Notes under the pieces: model-generated
Told to the model about the DNA's origin: nothing
The model's input: the letters and a program-made list of their open reading frames with translations, nothing else
Databases searched by the model: none
Shown here: one piece after another, positions 32,924 through 41,090 of the stretch
How the letters are laid out: every line of letters begins with the position of its first letter
Position numbering within the stretch: the first letter of the stretch is position 1
From: Phycicoccus avicenniae_A
GTDB lineage: Bacteria > Actinomycetota > Actinomycetes > Actinomycetales > Dermatophilaceae
NCBI RefSeq assembly: GCF_050496545.1
Contig: NZ_JBNVZV010000008.1
Location: forward strand, 62,001-126,000
Direction of reading: 5' to 3'
DNA length: 64,000 nucleotides
Translations under genes and position numbers: made by a program

Positions 32924-33169
32924 ATGGAGCGCGCGCCGGAGCCGGCTCGCACCGGGGTCGTCCCCGACACCCGCGGCGAGGGCCGTGCGCTGCGCGCCAC
33001 CTGGCACCACGAGGCCGGGGTGGTCGTGCTCTCGGTCTGGCGCGACAACGTGTGCGTCTCCACCGTGCGGCTCGACCCGGATGACGTGCCCGCCCTCGTC
33101 GAGGTGCTGGTCAGCGGGCTGGCCGACGGCTACGACGTCACCCGCCACCCACGACGCGCGGCCGGCTGA
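32924..33169 (+). CDS. Conserved small hypothetical protein
   Basis: This 81-residue soluble protein has the central pattern HHEAGVVVLSVWRDNVCVSTVRLDP and a final basic stretch. It has one cysteine and no signal peptide. The alternating hydrophobic strands suggest a small beta-rich fold. I do not recognise a named family. CACAAT six bases before the ATG supports a leaderless start. It is convergent with the ABC operon and overlaps its last gene by 32 bp. Confidence 0.65.
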   Translation: MERAPEPARTGVVPDTRGEGRALRATWHHEAGVVVLSVWRDNVCVSTVRLDPDDVPALVEVLVSGLADGYDVTRHPRRAAG

Positions 33170-33758
33170 CCCGCAGCCCGGAGAGGGCGAGCGCCAGCAC
33201 CCCGACGGCGCCGGCGGCCAGCACGGACCACCCGACCACGCTCACCTCCCAGCCCCGCAGCGACGTCGTGCCGTAGGGGAAGACGACGAGCAGGTCCTTG
33301 GCCGGGCGCAGCACCGCCCAGGCGGTCGTGACGGGCACGAGCACTCCTGCCGCGACGAGGCCGGGCATCGCCTCCCCCCGCGACCGACGCCACCCGGCCA
33401 GCGCCGCCCCGGCCAGCACCGCCGCGACTCCCTGCAGCCAGACCGCGTCCCGGTGGCCGAAGAGGGCCTCGTCACCGGCGTGGAGGACCACGGCCGACCA
33501 CACACCGAGGAGCAGGAGCGGCCCGGGGCTGCGGGCGAGCGTGCGCCACCCCAGCCCGCGCGGCGAGGCGTCGACCACGGCGGCGGCCGGCTCGTCGAAG
33601 CACCAGGCGCTCGCCCCCGCGAGGAGCCCGACGGCCGCCCCCTCCAGCGGCCACAGCACCCACGGGTCCCAGCGGACCAGCTCCATCAACACCGCGACGA
33701 GGACCACCGCGAGGGCCAGCCGCGACCACGGGAGGGCCCGCGCGGCGTACCCGGGCAT
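33138..33758 (-). CDS. Membrane protein at the end of the sigma/ABC operon
   Basis: This 206-residue protein has about six membrane helices with short loops. It has no motif beyond hydrophobicity. Its ATG overlaps the stop of the previous membrane protein by one base. It is probably a second membrane subunit of the ABC transporter encoded in the same operon. The function of the complex is unknown. Confidence 0.7.
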   Translation of the reverse strand: MPGYAARALPWSRLALAVVLVAVLMELVRWDPWVLWPLEGAAVGLLAGASAWCFDEPAAAVVDASPRGLGWRTLARSPGPLLLLGVWSAVVLHAGDEALFGHRDAVWLQGVAAVLAGAALAGWRRSRGEAMPGLVAAGVLVPVTTAWAVLRPAKDLLVVFPYGTTSLRGWEVSVVGWSVLAAGAVGVLALALSGLRVSRPRVVGGG

Positions 33759-34645
33759 CAGCAGGTCGTGCAGGGCAGCGGGTCGACGACGACGTCGGTC
33801 CACCCGAGGGTCATCGTCACCACGCCGAGCACGAGGGCGGCCACCACCAGCCCGGCCGCGACGCGGCGCAGCCCGTCGCGCTCGGCCTCGGGGTCGTGCA
33901 GGAGCGCGAGGACCAGCCCGACGGCACAGAGCACGGCCAGGTAGAGGACCCAGGTGAACGGGTTGCCCGGTGCGGTGCGGAAGTGGATCTCGCCGGCGGC
34001 GTCGGGACCCCAGCCGAGCTGGCCGAGGAAGTAGGTCCAGACCCAGAACACCCGGTACGGCTGGCCGCCGGTGAAGTTGCCCTGCAACAGGATCGTCACG
34101 AGCACGAGCAACACCGCGGCGATGGCGGCCGTGCCCCGCGTGTGCACGTACCGGGCGAGCAGCAGCCCGAGGATCGGGCCGCCGACGGCACACATCACGC
34201 CGGCGCCGAACATCGCGGCGAGGACGAAGCCGTCACCGATGCCCGGCGGGACGACGTAGTCGGCAGCCGGCTTGACGAACCAGACGACCGCCGCGACCAC
34301 CCACACGGCGAACGCCAGACCCGCAGGCACCACGACGGCGGCCGCGAGGGCCAGGGTGCGGGTGCGCTCGGGGAGCACCACCGCCCCGGCGGACTCCGCC
34401 GCCCGGTCGGAGCGCCGCGTCAGGCCGACCATCACGACGAGGCCCAGCACCCCGAGCAGTGCCGCGGGGGCGATCATGTACCCGGCCGAGGAGGTGGGGT
34501 CGTCGGCGACGAGCATCACGACGGCGACCGCCACGCTGAGGGCCGCGCCGAACCAGAACAGCTTGTGCCGCAAGTAGTTGCGGATCTCCTGGCGGGCCAG
34601 GACGCCGAGCGTGGACCCGGGGGCGAGAGTGGTGCTGGTGCTCAC
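33758..34645 (-). CDS. ABC-2-like membrane subunit
   Basis: This 295-residue protein has about seven membrane helices. An early RQEIRNYLRHKLFWFGAAL segment resembles the coupling region of ABC-2 permeases. There are two conserved-looking extracytoplasmic loops (one with YFLGQLGWGPDAAGE). It overlaps the ATPase stop by four bases (ATGA). It is most simply the transmembrane half of an exporter driven by the upstream ATPase. The substrate may be an antimicrobial or envelope lipid; this is inference. Confidence 0.75.
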   Translation of the reverse strand: MSTSTTLAPGSTLGVLARQEIRNYLRHKLFWFGAALSVAVAVVMLVADDPTSSAGYMIAPAALLGVLGLVVMVGLTRRSDRAAESAGAVVLPERTRTLALAAAVVVPAGLAFAVWVVAAVVWFVKPAADYVVPPGIGDGFVLAAMFGAGVMCAVGGPILGLLLARYVHTRGTAAIAAVLLVLVTILLQGNFTGGQPYRVFWVWTYFLGQLGWGPDAAGEIHFRTAPGNPFTWVLYLAVLCAVGLVLALLHDPEAERDGLRRVAAGLVVAALVLGVVTMTLGWTDVVVDPLPCTTC

Positions 34646-35508
34646 GTGATGGCTCCTTCGGTGGGGTGCGGCTCCGAGCGGAGCAGCAGGTAGGCGTCCT
34701 CGACCGAGGGGTCGACGACGGTGGAGTCGGGGGCGGGTCGCCCACCGACCGAGCGCACGAGCCCGGTGCCGGTGCGCCAGGCCTGCACCGCGTCACCGGC
34801 GGCCACGGGGCCGAGGTGGACCCGACCGGCGGCCGTGGCCAGCAGCTCGGGGACGGTGCCGTCGAAGCGGATCGACCCGGCATCGATGACGAGCACGCGG
34901 TCGCAGAGCGCCGAGACGTCCTCGGTCTGGTGGGTCGAGAGCAGGACGGTCCCCGGGAGCCCGGAGAGCAGCCCCCGCAGGGACGCCCGCTGCTCGGGGT
35001 CGAGGCCGGTCGTGGGCTCGTCGAGGACGAGCAGGTCCGGCGTGCCGAGGAGGGCCTGGGCGATGGCCAGCCGGCGCCGCTGCCCCCCGGAGAGGCGGGC
35101 CACCTTCATCGCGCCGCGGTCGGCGAGCTGCACGAGCTCGAGGACCCGGCGGACCTCGCCGTGGCGGGCGTCCTTCTCGCGCCACTCCTTGAGGACCGCG
35201 AGGTAGTCGAGGAACGCGAAGGCGGTCATCCCCCGCGGGAAGGTGACCTCCTGCGGGCAGTACCCGATGCGCCGCCGGGCCTCCACGCGCTCGGCGTGGG
35301 AGGCGGTGACGTCGAACCCCGAGACGACGATGCGTCCCTCGGTGGGCGGGAGGGCGGTCGAGAGCAGCCGGAGCATCGTCGTCTTGCCGGCCCCGTTCGG
35401 CCCGAGCAGCCCGATCACGCCGGGGCGCAGGTCGAGCGTCGTGGGCCGCAGGGCCCGGACGCCGCCGTAGCTCTTGGCGACCCCGTCGAGGGAGGCGACG
35501 ACGCTCAC
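34642..35508 (-). CDS. ABC transporter ATP-binding protein
   Basis: This 288-residue ABC ATPase has Walker A GPNGAGKTT, Q-loop YCPQE, signature LSGGQ, Walker B LLVLDEP and H-loop STHQTED. All are intact. A C-terminal extension of about 70 residues follows the core, as in antibiotic-export ATPases of the DrrA/CcmA type. It begins with a GTG overlapping the anti-sigma stop (GTGA) and ends overlapping the permease start (ATGA). It is a part of the sigma-regulated operon. Confidence 0.9.
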   Translation of the reverse strand: MSVVASLDGVAKSYGGVRALRPTTLDLRPGVIGLLGPNGAGKTTMLRLLSTALPPTEGRIVVSGFDVTASHAERVEARRRIGYCPQEVTFPRGMTAFAFLDYLAVLKEWREKDARHGEVRRVLELVQLADRGAMKVARLSGGQRRRLAIAQALLGTPDLLVLDEPTTGLDPEQRASLRGLLSGLPGTVLLSTHQTEDVSALCDRVLVIDAGSIRFDGTVPELLATAAGRVHLGPVAAGDAVQAWRTGTGLVRSVGGRPAPDSTVVDPSVEDAYLLLRSEPHPTEGAIT

Positions 35509-36326
35509 AGCCCACCTCCCTGGAGCCGCAGCGTTGAGGTGCGCAGCACGAGGGTGAGCGCGAGCGCCCCGGCGCCGACGAGGAAGAGCACCTGCGCGAC
35601 GGCACCGGTCAGCACGTGGGCGTCTCCCCCGAGCCGCAGCACGGACACGATGCCCACCCAGCCGAGCCCGAGCAGGGCACCGGTGACCCGCGCGTCGAAC
35701 CAGGTGAGGAGGACGAGAGCGGCGAGCGTGAGCCCGAGCCCCGGGGCCAGCCACACCACGGCGAGGCCGTCGAGTCCGGGGACGAGGAGCCCGAGGCCGC
35801 TGGTCACCGGCACCGCGACGGCGAGCGAGGCGACGGCCCGCAGCAGGGCGAGCCGCAGCGCGCTGTAGGCGCTGACGGCCACGACCTCGCGCAGCGGGTC
35901 GAGGACGTCGTGGGCCACGACCACCGCGAGCACGGGGACGAGCGGGGCGAGGGCGAGGAAGAACGCCTCGCGGCCGACGGGTCCCAGGCCGGCGAACCCG
36001 GCGACGACGGCCGCCGCGACGGCGAGCCCGACGGCCGCCGCCCACGGGACGAGGAGGGTGTCGGCGGCGGCCACGACGACGGCGTCGTCCTCCCGCACGC
36101 CGACGCGGCGCAGCAGACGGTGCGCGCGGCTCGGCTCCGGAGAGGCGACGGTGTCGCGCACCCGGCGCCACACCGCGTCGACCGAGGCGGGTGCGGCCTG
36201 CGCCGCCACCGCCGCGCGGCAGTCGGGGCAGGACGTGAGGTGGGTCTCGACGCCCATCTCCGCGGCCGGGTCGAGCCGGCCGGATGCGTACGCATGCCAG
36301 ACAGGCGGATCGGGGTGCCAGCTCAT
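35505..36326 (-). CDS. Membrane anti-sigma factor candidate with zinc finger
   Basis: This 273-residue protein starts with a zf-HC2-type motif (H29, C33, C36 in HLTSCPDC), the hallmark of anti-sigma factors. Six or more membrane helices follow. The size of the membrane part is unusual; most such anti-sigma factors have one helix. The ATG at 36326 overlaps the sigma-factor stop (ATGA) and has GGAGG seven bases upstream. It should hold the sigma factor inactive until a membrane signal arrives, and may also be a subunit of the ABC system downstream. Confidence 0.85.
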   Translation of the reverse strand: MSWHPDPPVWHAYASGRLDPAAEMGVETHLTSCPDCRAAVAAQAAPASVDAVWRRVRDTVASPEPSRAHRLLRRVGVREDDAVVVAAADTLLVPWAAAVGLAVAAAVVAGFAGLGPVGREAFFLALAPLVPVLAVVVAHDVLDPLREVVAVSAYSALRLALLRAVASLAVAVPVTSGLGLLVPGLDGLAVVWLAPGLGLTLAALVLLTWFDARVTGALLGLGWVGIVSVLRLGGDAHVLTGAVAQVLFLVGAGALALTLVLRTSTLRLQGGGL

Positions 36327-36883
36327 GGGCACGCCTCCCTCGAGATCAGCTGCTCGCGCAGCCTGGACCGGGCGATGCGGGCGCGGCTCTTGACCGTGCC
36401 CTGCGGGATGCCGAGCAGGTGGGCGGCCTCGCGCGTCGACAGCCCGTCGATGACGGTGGCCTGGAGCACCTGGCGCAGCTCGGGCGACAGCGTGCTCAGG
36501 GCCGCGCCGACCGCGCCGTGCTCGAGCGCGACGAGGAGCTCGTCCTCGGCGCTGCGGACGGTCGGCGAGAGGGCGGACAGCAGCCGGGTCTCCATCGGCA
36601 TCGGCTGGGCCCGCCGGCGCAGCCGGGAGACGAGCTGGCGGATGGCGATGCCCCAGAGCCAGGCGCCGACGTCGCCCTCACCGCGGAAGGACCGGGGGTT
36701 CTTCCAGATGGCGACGAAGGTGTCGTGGACCGCCTCCGCGGCGAGGTCCGGGTCCGGAGTGCGCCGGCCCAGCCGCAGGAGCAGCCACGGCGTGTGCCGC
36801 TCGACGAGCTCGCGCAGCGCGGCCTCGTCCCCCTGGCCGACCAGGCCGAGGAGCTCGGGGTCCGTGAGGTGCTGCACGAACAC
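36323..36883 (-). CDS. ECF-type RNA polymerase sigma factor
   Basis: This 186-residue sigma-70 family factor has only regions 2 and 4. Region 2 is about 10-85 (AAEAVHDTFVAIWKN, WLWGIAIRQLVSRLRR). Region 4 is about 125-175 (LSTREAAHLLGIPQGTVKSRAR). The length fits ECF sigmas. It heads a tightly overlapping operon with its anti-sigma and ABC genes, so it probably autoregulates and drives the transporter. GTG at 36883 is used; a GTG at 36877 lies six bases after GACAGT and may be the real, leaderless start. Confidence 0.93.
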   Translation of the reverse strand: MFVQHLTDPELLGLVGQGDEAALRELVERHTPWLLLRLGRRTPDPDLAAEAVHDTFVAIWKNPRSFRGEGDVGAWLWGIAIRQLVSRLRRRAQPMPMETRLLSALSPTVRSAEDELLVALEHGAVGAALSTLSPELRQVLQATVIDGLSTREAAHLLGIPQGTVKSRARIARSRLREQLISREACP

Positions 36884-36948
36884 ACTGTCGCGCCTGGGGC
36901 CCCGATCGGATCACCCCTCGGCCCACTTCCTCGGTGGGCCCGGGCGGG

Positions 36949-37581
36949 TCAGCCCGCGTGCAGCAGGAGCGGGAGGGCGCCGAGCACGGCGCCGCGGAGG
37001 TCGTCGAGGGCGCCGGACTCCCCCGCCAGGTGGCGCAGCAGCGCGCGTTCGAACACGCCGTCGAGCATCGCGTAGACGACACCCGGGGTGACGACGAGAC
37101 CGCGGCCGCTCAGCTCGGCGTAGCGCGAGACGACCCGCCACACCATGTCCTGCAGGCTGGCGTCGATGGCGACGACGTCGGGGCGCAGGGCCTCCTCGAA
37201 CATGCTCGTCGTGCGCAGGTCGTACCAGAGGCGGTGCATGGGGGCGTCGTCGACCAGGGTCTCGACGAGCTTGTCCGAGAACGCTTCCAGCAGCTGTGGC
37301 GCAGTACGCGAGTCATCGACGACGGCGTCGTAGCGGTGTACGCAGCGCGCCTTGTAGTACCGGACGCAGTAGGTGATGAGCTCGGTCTTGTCACGGAAGT
37401 AGTAGTGGACGACACCGTGGCTGAACTCGGAGTTCGCGGCGATCTCGCGCAGCGAGGTGCGTGCGTAGCCCAGCGTGCCGAGGGTGGTCAGCGCCGACTC
37501 GGCGAGCGCGTCACGGCGCGCCTCGCGGGTGCGGGCGTCGCGGGCCACGCGCGGCGGCGCATCCGTCCGGGTGGGGGTCAC
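36949..37581 (-). CDS. TetR-family regulator
   Basis: This 210-residue regulator has the TetR DNA-binding domain at about 15-65 (ALTTLGTLGYARTSLREIA, then FSHGVVHYYFRDKTELI). A C-terminal ligand-binding domain follows. The GTG at 37581 is chosen; an upstream extension would run through the operator. It is divergent from the SDR/acyl-CoA ligase operon and shares a perfect operator with it. The natural ligand may be an acyl-CoA or the substrate of that pathway. Confidence 0.9.
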   Translation of the reverse strand: MTPTRTDAPPRVARDARTREARRDALAESALTTLGTLGYARTSLREIAANSEFSHGVVHYYFRDKTELITYCVRYYKARCVHRYDAVVDDSRTAPQLLEAFSDKLVETLVDDAPMHRLWYDLRTTSMFEEALRPDVVAIDASLQDMVWRVVSRYAELSGRGLVVTPGVVYAMLDGVFERALLRHLAGESGALDDLRGAVLGALPLLLHAG

Positions 37582-37610
37582 GCGGACATCGTAGGGCCGA
37601 TGACGCCGGA

Positions 37611-37632
37611 AGTCTTGACGACTGTCAAGACT
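37611..37632. promoter_or_regulatory. Perfect TetR operator
   Basis: AGTCTTGAC and GTCAAGACT form perfect 9-bp arms around GACT. The site lies in the 104-bp divergent gap between the tetR-like gene and the SDR gene. Repression of both promoters is the likely effect. Confidence 0.85.
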
Positions 37633-37685
37633 CTGGTGGAGGCTGGCGCCACCCACCCGGGAGCCCAGGCAAAGGAGCCGAGCCC

Positions 37686-38477
37686 ATGACGTCGTACGAC
37701 CTGTCCGGACGCACCGCCCTCGTCACCGGAGGGGCCCAGGGCCTCGGGGAGGGGATGGCGCAGGCGCTGGCCGCGGCCGGTGCGCGGGTGATGATCGGCG
37801 ACGTCCAGGAGTCCGGCGAGCAGACCGCCGCCGCCCTCGGCGACGGCCACGGCTTCGTGCACCTCGACGTCACCGACGAGTCCTCCTGGGAGGCAGCCGT
37901 ATCCGCCACCGTCGAGCGGCTCGGCGGCTTCGACATCCTCGTCAACAACGCCGGCATCGAGATCACGAGCCTGATCACCGAGGTCGAGGCCGCCGACGTG
38001 CGCAAGATGCTCGAGGTCAACGTCCTCGGCACGACGCTCGGCCTCAAGCACGGCCTGCGCGCGATGCGTCCGGGCGGCGCGGCCGGAAAGGGCGGCGCCA
38101 TCACGAGCATCGCCTCGGTCGCGGCGACCATCGCCTTCCCCGGCATCGCGGTGTACTCCGCCACGAAGTCCGCCGTCGACCGCCTCACCCGGGTGGCGGC
38201 CACCGAGTCGGGCAAGCTCGGGTACGGCGTGCGCGTCAACTGCGTCTACCCCGGGCTCGTCCCGACGGCCATGGGCGCCGGCCTGGCCAACGACGTCGCC
38301 GAGATCGGCCTCTTCCCCTCGCCGGAGGCCGCCGTCGGTGCCGTCATCGAGCTGACCCCCTCGGGTCGGCTCGGCCAGGTCGACGACATGGCCGACGCCG
38401 TCGTGTTCCTCTCCTCGGACGCGGCGAAGTTCATCACCGGCATCGGCCTCCCGGTCGACGGCGGGATGGGCATGTGA
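37686..38477 (+). CDS. Short-chain dehydrogenase/reductase
   Basis: This 263-residue classical SDR has NAD(P) motif TGGAQGLG, structural NNAG, catalytic serine in ITSIASVAA and catalytic Tyr/Lys in YSATK. An acidic residue at the end of the second strand (IGDVQ) favours NAD(H). The C-terminal VDGGMGM is typical. It is the first gene of an operon with an acyl-CoA ligase and probably oxidises a hydroxyacyl or steroid-like intermediate. The exact substrate is unknown. Confidence 0.9.
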   Translation: MTSYDLSGRTALVTGGAQGLGEGMAQALAAAGARVMIGDVQESGEQTAAALGDGHGFVHLDVTDESSWEAAVSATVERLGGFDILVNNAGIEITSLITEVEAADVRKMLEVNVLGTTLGLKHGLRAMRPGGAAGKGGAITSIASVAATIAFPGIAVYSATKSAVDRLTRVAATESGKLGYGVRVNCVYPGLVPTAMGAGLANDVAEIGLFPSPEAAVGAVIELTPSGRLGQVDDMADAVVFLSSDAAKFITGIGLPVDGGMGM

Positions 38478-38495
38478 GCCGGGGCTCCTGACGCC

Positions 38496-40043
38496 ATGGG
38501 GATGCGGCTCGTCGACTACCTCGACAAGGGAGCCTCACTCGGGTCGGATGCCCCCTGCCTGACCACCGACGGGTCGTCGCTGACCTACGGTCAGGTGCGC
38601 GAGCTCTCGTCCCGGGTGGCGGCGGCGCTGGCCATCCGCGGCGTCGAGCCCGGCGACAAGGTCGCGATCATCTCGGCCAACGACCCGGTCGCCTTCTCGT
38701 GTGTCTTCGGCATCAGCCGGGCCGGCGCCGTGTGGTGCCCGGTCAACCCGCGCAACGTCGCCGCCGAGAACCGCGAGCTGCTCGCGCTCTTCGACTGCAC
38801 GCTCGTGCTCTTCCAGTCCGGCTTCGCCCCGCTGGTGGAGCAGATCCGTGATGACCTGCCGCTCGTGCACACCTGGGTCTGCCTCGACGACTCGGTCGAG
38901 GGAGCGCTCGGGTTCGAGGAGTTCCTCGCCCCCGCCGAGGAGGACGTCATCGACCGTCACCCCATCGACGACGTCGCGATGATCGTCGGCACCGGTGGCA
39001 CGACCGGCCGGCCCAAGGGCGTCGTCCTCACCGGCACCAACCTCGAGACGATGACCGCGCTCACCCTCATGAGCTACCCGTTCCCCGATGACGGCCGCCC
39101 GGTCTACCTCGCCCTGGCGCCGCTCACCCACGCCGCCGGCGTGCTCTGCTTCCCGGTGCTGAGCCTCGGTGGCGAGGTGGTCGTCATGCGCTCCCCCGAC
39201 GTCGGCCGGTTCGTCGGGCTCATCGAGGAGCACCAGGTCACCCACACGTTCCTCCCGCCGACGGTCATCTACGCCGTGCTCGGGCACCCGGCGCTCGACA
39301 CGACGGATCTCTCGTCGCTGCAGTGCTTCTGGTACGGCGCGGCCCCGATGTCGGTGTCCCGGCTCGAGGAGGCGCTGACCCGCATCGGGCCGGTCATGGG
39401 CCAGCTCTTCGGGCAGACCGAGGCGCCGATGATGATCTCGACGCTCTCCCCCGCCCAGCACTTCACGGCCGACGGCGAGGTGGCACGGTCGCGGCTGGCC
39501 TCGGCGGGGCGGCCGACGCCGCTCGTCACCGTGGCGGTGATGGGCCCGATGGGAACCGTTCTGCCGCAGGGCGAGCGCGGCGAGATCGTCGTGCGCGGCT
39601 CGCTCGTCACGCCCGGGTACCACAAGAACCCGGAGGCGACGGCCGAGGCATCGGCGCACGGCTGGCACCACACCGGCGACATCGGCTACCTCGACGAGGA
39701 CGGCTACCTGTTCATCGTCGACCGGGCCAAGGACATGATCATCAGCGGCGGCTTCAACGTGTACTCCACGGAGGTCGAGCAGGCCCTGCTGGCGCATCCC
39801 GACGTGCGGGACTGTGCCGTCATCGGACTCCCCGACGAGCACTGGGGCGAGCGGGTCGTGGCCGTGGTCCAGCCGCACGAGGGCCGCTCCCCCGATCCCG
39901 CCGAGGTGGTCGCCTTCGTCAAGGAGCGGATCGGCTCGGTCAAGGCGCCAAAGCAGGTCGAGGTCTGGCCCGACCTGCCCCGCTCCACCGTCGGCAAGGT
40001 CCTCAAGACGGACATCAAGGACACCCTGCGCGACGGCAGCTGA
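38496..40043 (+). CDS. Acyl-CoA synthetase (AMP-forming)
   Basis: This 515-residue ANL-superfamily ligase has AMP-binding motif GTGGTTGRPKG, and WYGAAPMS with GQTEAPMM for adenine binding. The hinge region is GWHHTGDIGYLDEDGY and the C-terminal catalytic lysine lies in RSTVGKVLKTD. It activates a carboxylic acid with ATP and CoA. Together with the SDR and TetR it resembles a small acid-catabolism module for an unidentified substrate. An ATG at 38502 is an alternative start. Confidence 0.92.
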   Translation: MGMRLVDYLDKGASLGSDAPCLTTDGSSLTYGQVRELSSRVAAALAIRGVEPGDKVAIISANDPVAFSCVFGISRAGAVWCPVNPRNVAAENRELLALFDCTLVLFQSGFAPLVEQIRDDLPLVHTWVCLDDSVEGALGFEEFLAPAEEDVIDRHPIDDVAMIVGTGGTTGRPKGVVLTGTNLETMTALTLMSYPFPDDGRPVYLALAPLTHAAGVLCFPVLSLGGEVVVMRSPDVGRFVGLIEEHQVTHTFLPPTVIYAVLGHPALDTTDLSSLQCFWYGAAPMSVSRLEEALTRIGPVMGQLFGQTEAPMMISTLSPAQHFTADGEVARSRLASAGRPTPLVTVAVMGPMGTVLPQGERGEIVVRGSLVTPGYHKNPEATAEASAHGWHHTGDIGYLDEDGYLFIVDRAKDMIISGGFNVYSTEVEQALLAHPDVRDCAVIGLPDEHWGERVVAVVQPHEGRSPDPAEVVAFVKERIGSVKAPKQVEVWPDLPRSTVGKVLKTDIKDTLRDGS

Positions 40044-40069
40044 GCGGGGCGGGGCTCTAGCGTGGCGTG

Positions 40070-40354
40070 ATGATGTTCAGTCGAGACCTCCGTGACCGGG
40101 TGGCCTGCGGTGAGGTGACGGTGTCGATCCGGCTCTGGAGCAGGCCGCAGGTCAAGGTCGGCGGTCGCTACCGGACGGCCGGCGTGGTCATCGAGATCGA
40201 CTCCCTCGAAGTATTGCCCTTCTCCGCCGTCACCGCTGAGGACGTGGCCGCATCAGGTGAGGATGACCTCGAGACCCTCCGCGACCGGGCGGCCCACGCC
40301 GGCCCCATCGGCGACGACACCCTCGTCCACCGCGTCGAGTTCCATGTCGTGTAG
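40070..40354 (+). CDS. ASCH-domain small protein
   Basis: This 94-residue protein fits the ASCH fold, an RNA-binding-like beta barrel related to PUA. FSRDLRDRVACGEVTVSIRLW and VKVGGRYRTAGVVIEIDSLE are the diagnostic segments. Functions in the family range from RNA binding to amidohydrolase activity. TAGCGT lies six bases before the ATG at 40070, which favours that leaderless start over the GTG at 40067. Confidence 0.75.
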   Translation: MMFSRDLRDRVACGEVTVSIRLWSRPQVKVGGRYRTAGVVIEIDSLEVLPFSAVTAEDVAASGEDDLETLRDRAAHAGPIGDDTLVHRVEFHVV

Positions 40355-40406
40355 CCGCTGCGCGGCGAGGAGGGCTGGGGAAGAACTTACGAAGCCGGGT
40401 CCGGCG

Positions 40407-40745
40407 TCAGAGGTCCAGCAGCAGCGCGAGCGTCTCGCGGACTTCGCCCAAAACCACCGGGCCGACGTTGCCGGCCCGGCTGTGGATGCGCGCGGTCGCC
40501 ACGGACCGCACGCGCTGGCACTGAGCCGCGGAGGGCGCCGTGAGGCCGTTGGCGTCGTCGGGGGCGATCACCACCTCCGTCCCGCTCGAACGGATGGTGC
40601 GTGTCAACGGCACGACCTGCACGACATTCGGCGCGCCGCGCAGGACACGCCCCGCGGTGGTCACGATGGCGGGACGGCGCAGGCCGGCCTCGCTGCTGGC
40701 TGGAGCACCGAGGTTCAGCGCGACGATGTCACCCGGCGTCAGCAT
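40407..40745 (-). CDS. MazF/PemK-like toxin
   Basis: This 112-residue protein fits the MazF/PemK (CcdB-like) fold. PGDIVALNLGAP is the first strand, RRPAIVTTAGR the second, and VVQVVPLTRTIRSSGTEVVI the conserved core with the catalytic-region arginine/threonine. AQCQRVRSVATARI and LGEVRETLALLLDL end the fold. It would cut mRNA when free of its antitoxin. The ATG overlaps the end of the antitoxin gene by 17 bases, the standard layout. Confidence 0.88.
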   Translation of the reverse strand: MLTPGDIVALNLGAPASSEAGLRRPAIVTTAGRVLRGAPNVVQVVPLTRTIRSSGTEVVIAPDDANGLTAPSAAQCQRVRSVATARIHSRAGNVGPVVLGEVRETLALLLDL

Positions 40746-40926
40746 CGAGCCAAGCGGTCTCGTCCTCGGTGAGCTCGTCGGCGAGGTCGTGGCCCATGGC
40801 GTCCTGGCGCAACGCCCGGAGAGCGCTGCGGACGGTCGCATCGATCGACTCGTGCCGTTCCGCTGCCAGGCGGCTGACCCGGGCGTGCGTGTCCCGGCTG
40901 ACGCGGATCGTCGTGGTCTCGGGCAT
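40729..40926 (-). CDS. Ribbon-helix-helix antitoxin
   Basis: This 65-residue protein has an N-terminal ribbon-helix-helix domain (TTTIRVSRDTHARVSRLA) for DNA binding. The acidic C-terminal tail (ELTEDETAWLDADAG) would wrap the toxin. The ATG at 40926 follows a GGGGGT ribosome-binding site. It precedes and overlaps the MazF-like gene and should repress the pair as a complex. Confidence 0.85.
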   Translation of the reverse strand: MPETTTIRVSRDTHARVSRLAAERHESIDATVRSALRALRQDAMGHDLADELTEDETAWLDADAG

Positions 40927-41090
40927 ACCCCCACGGTACGACGTGCTGAGCGGACGGGGCTCAGCAGGAACGGGCCGCCCCCGACTGCAGGATGCGTGGC
41001 CCGCGCTGCGGGTGGGTAGGACCGCCGAAATGCCGTCCGGCGAGGCGAAAGCGTCTCGCGGCCTCGTCCAACATCCCCGGGAGTACATCC

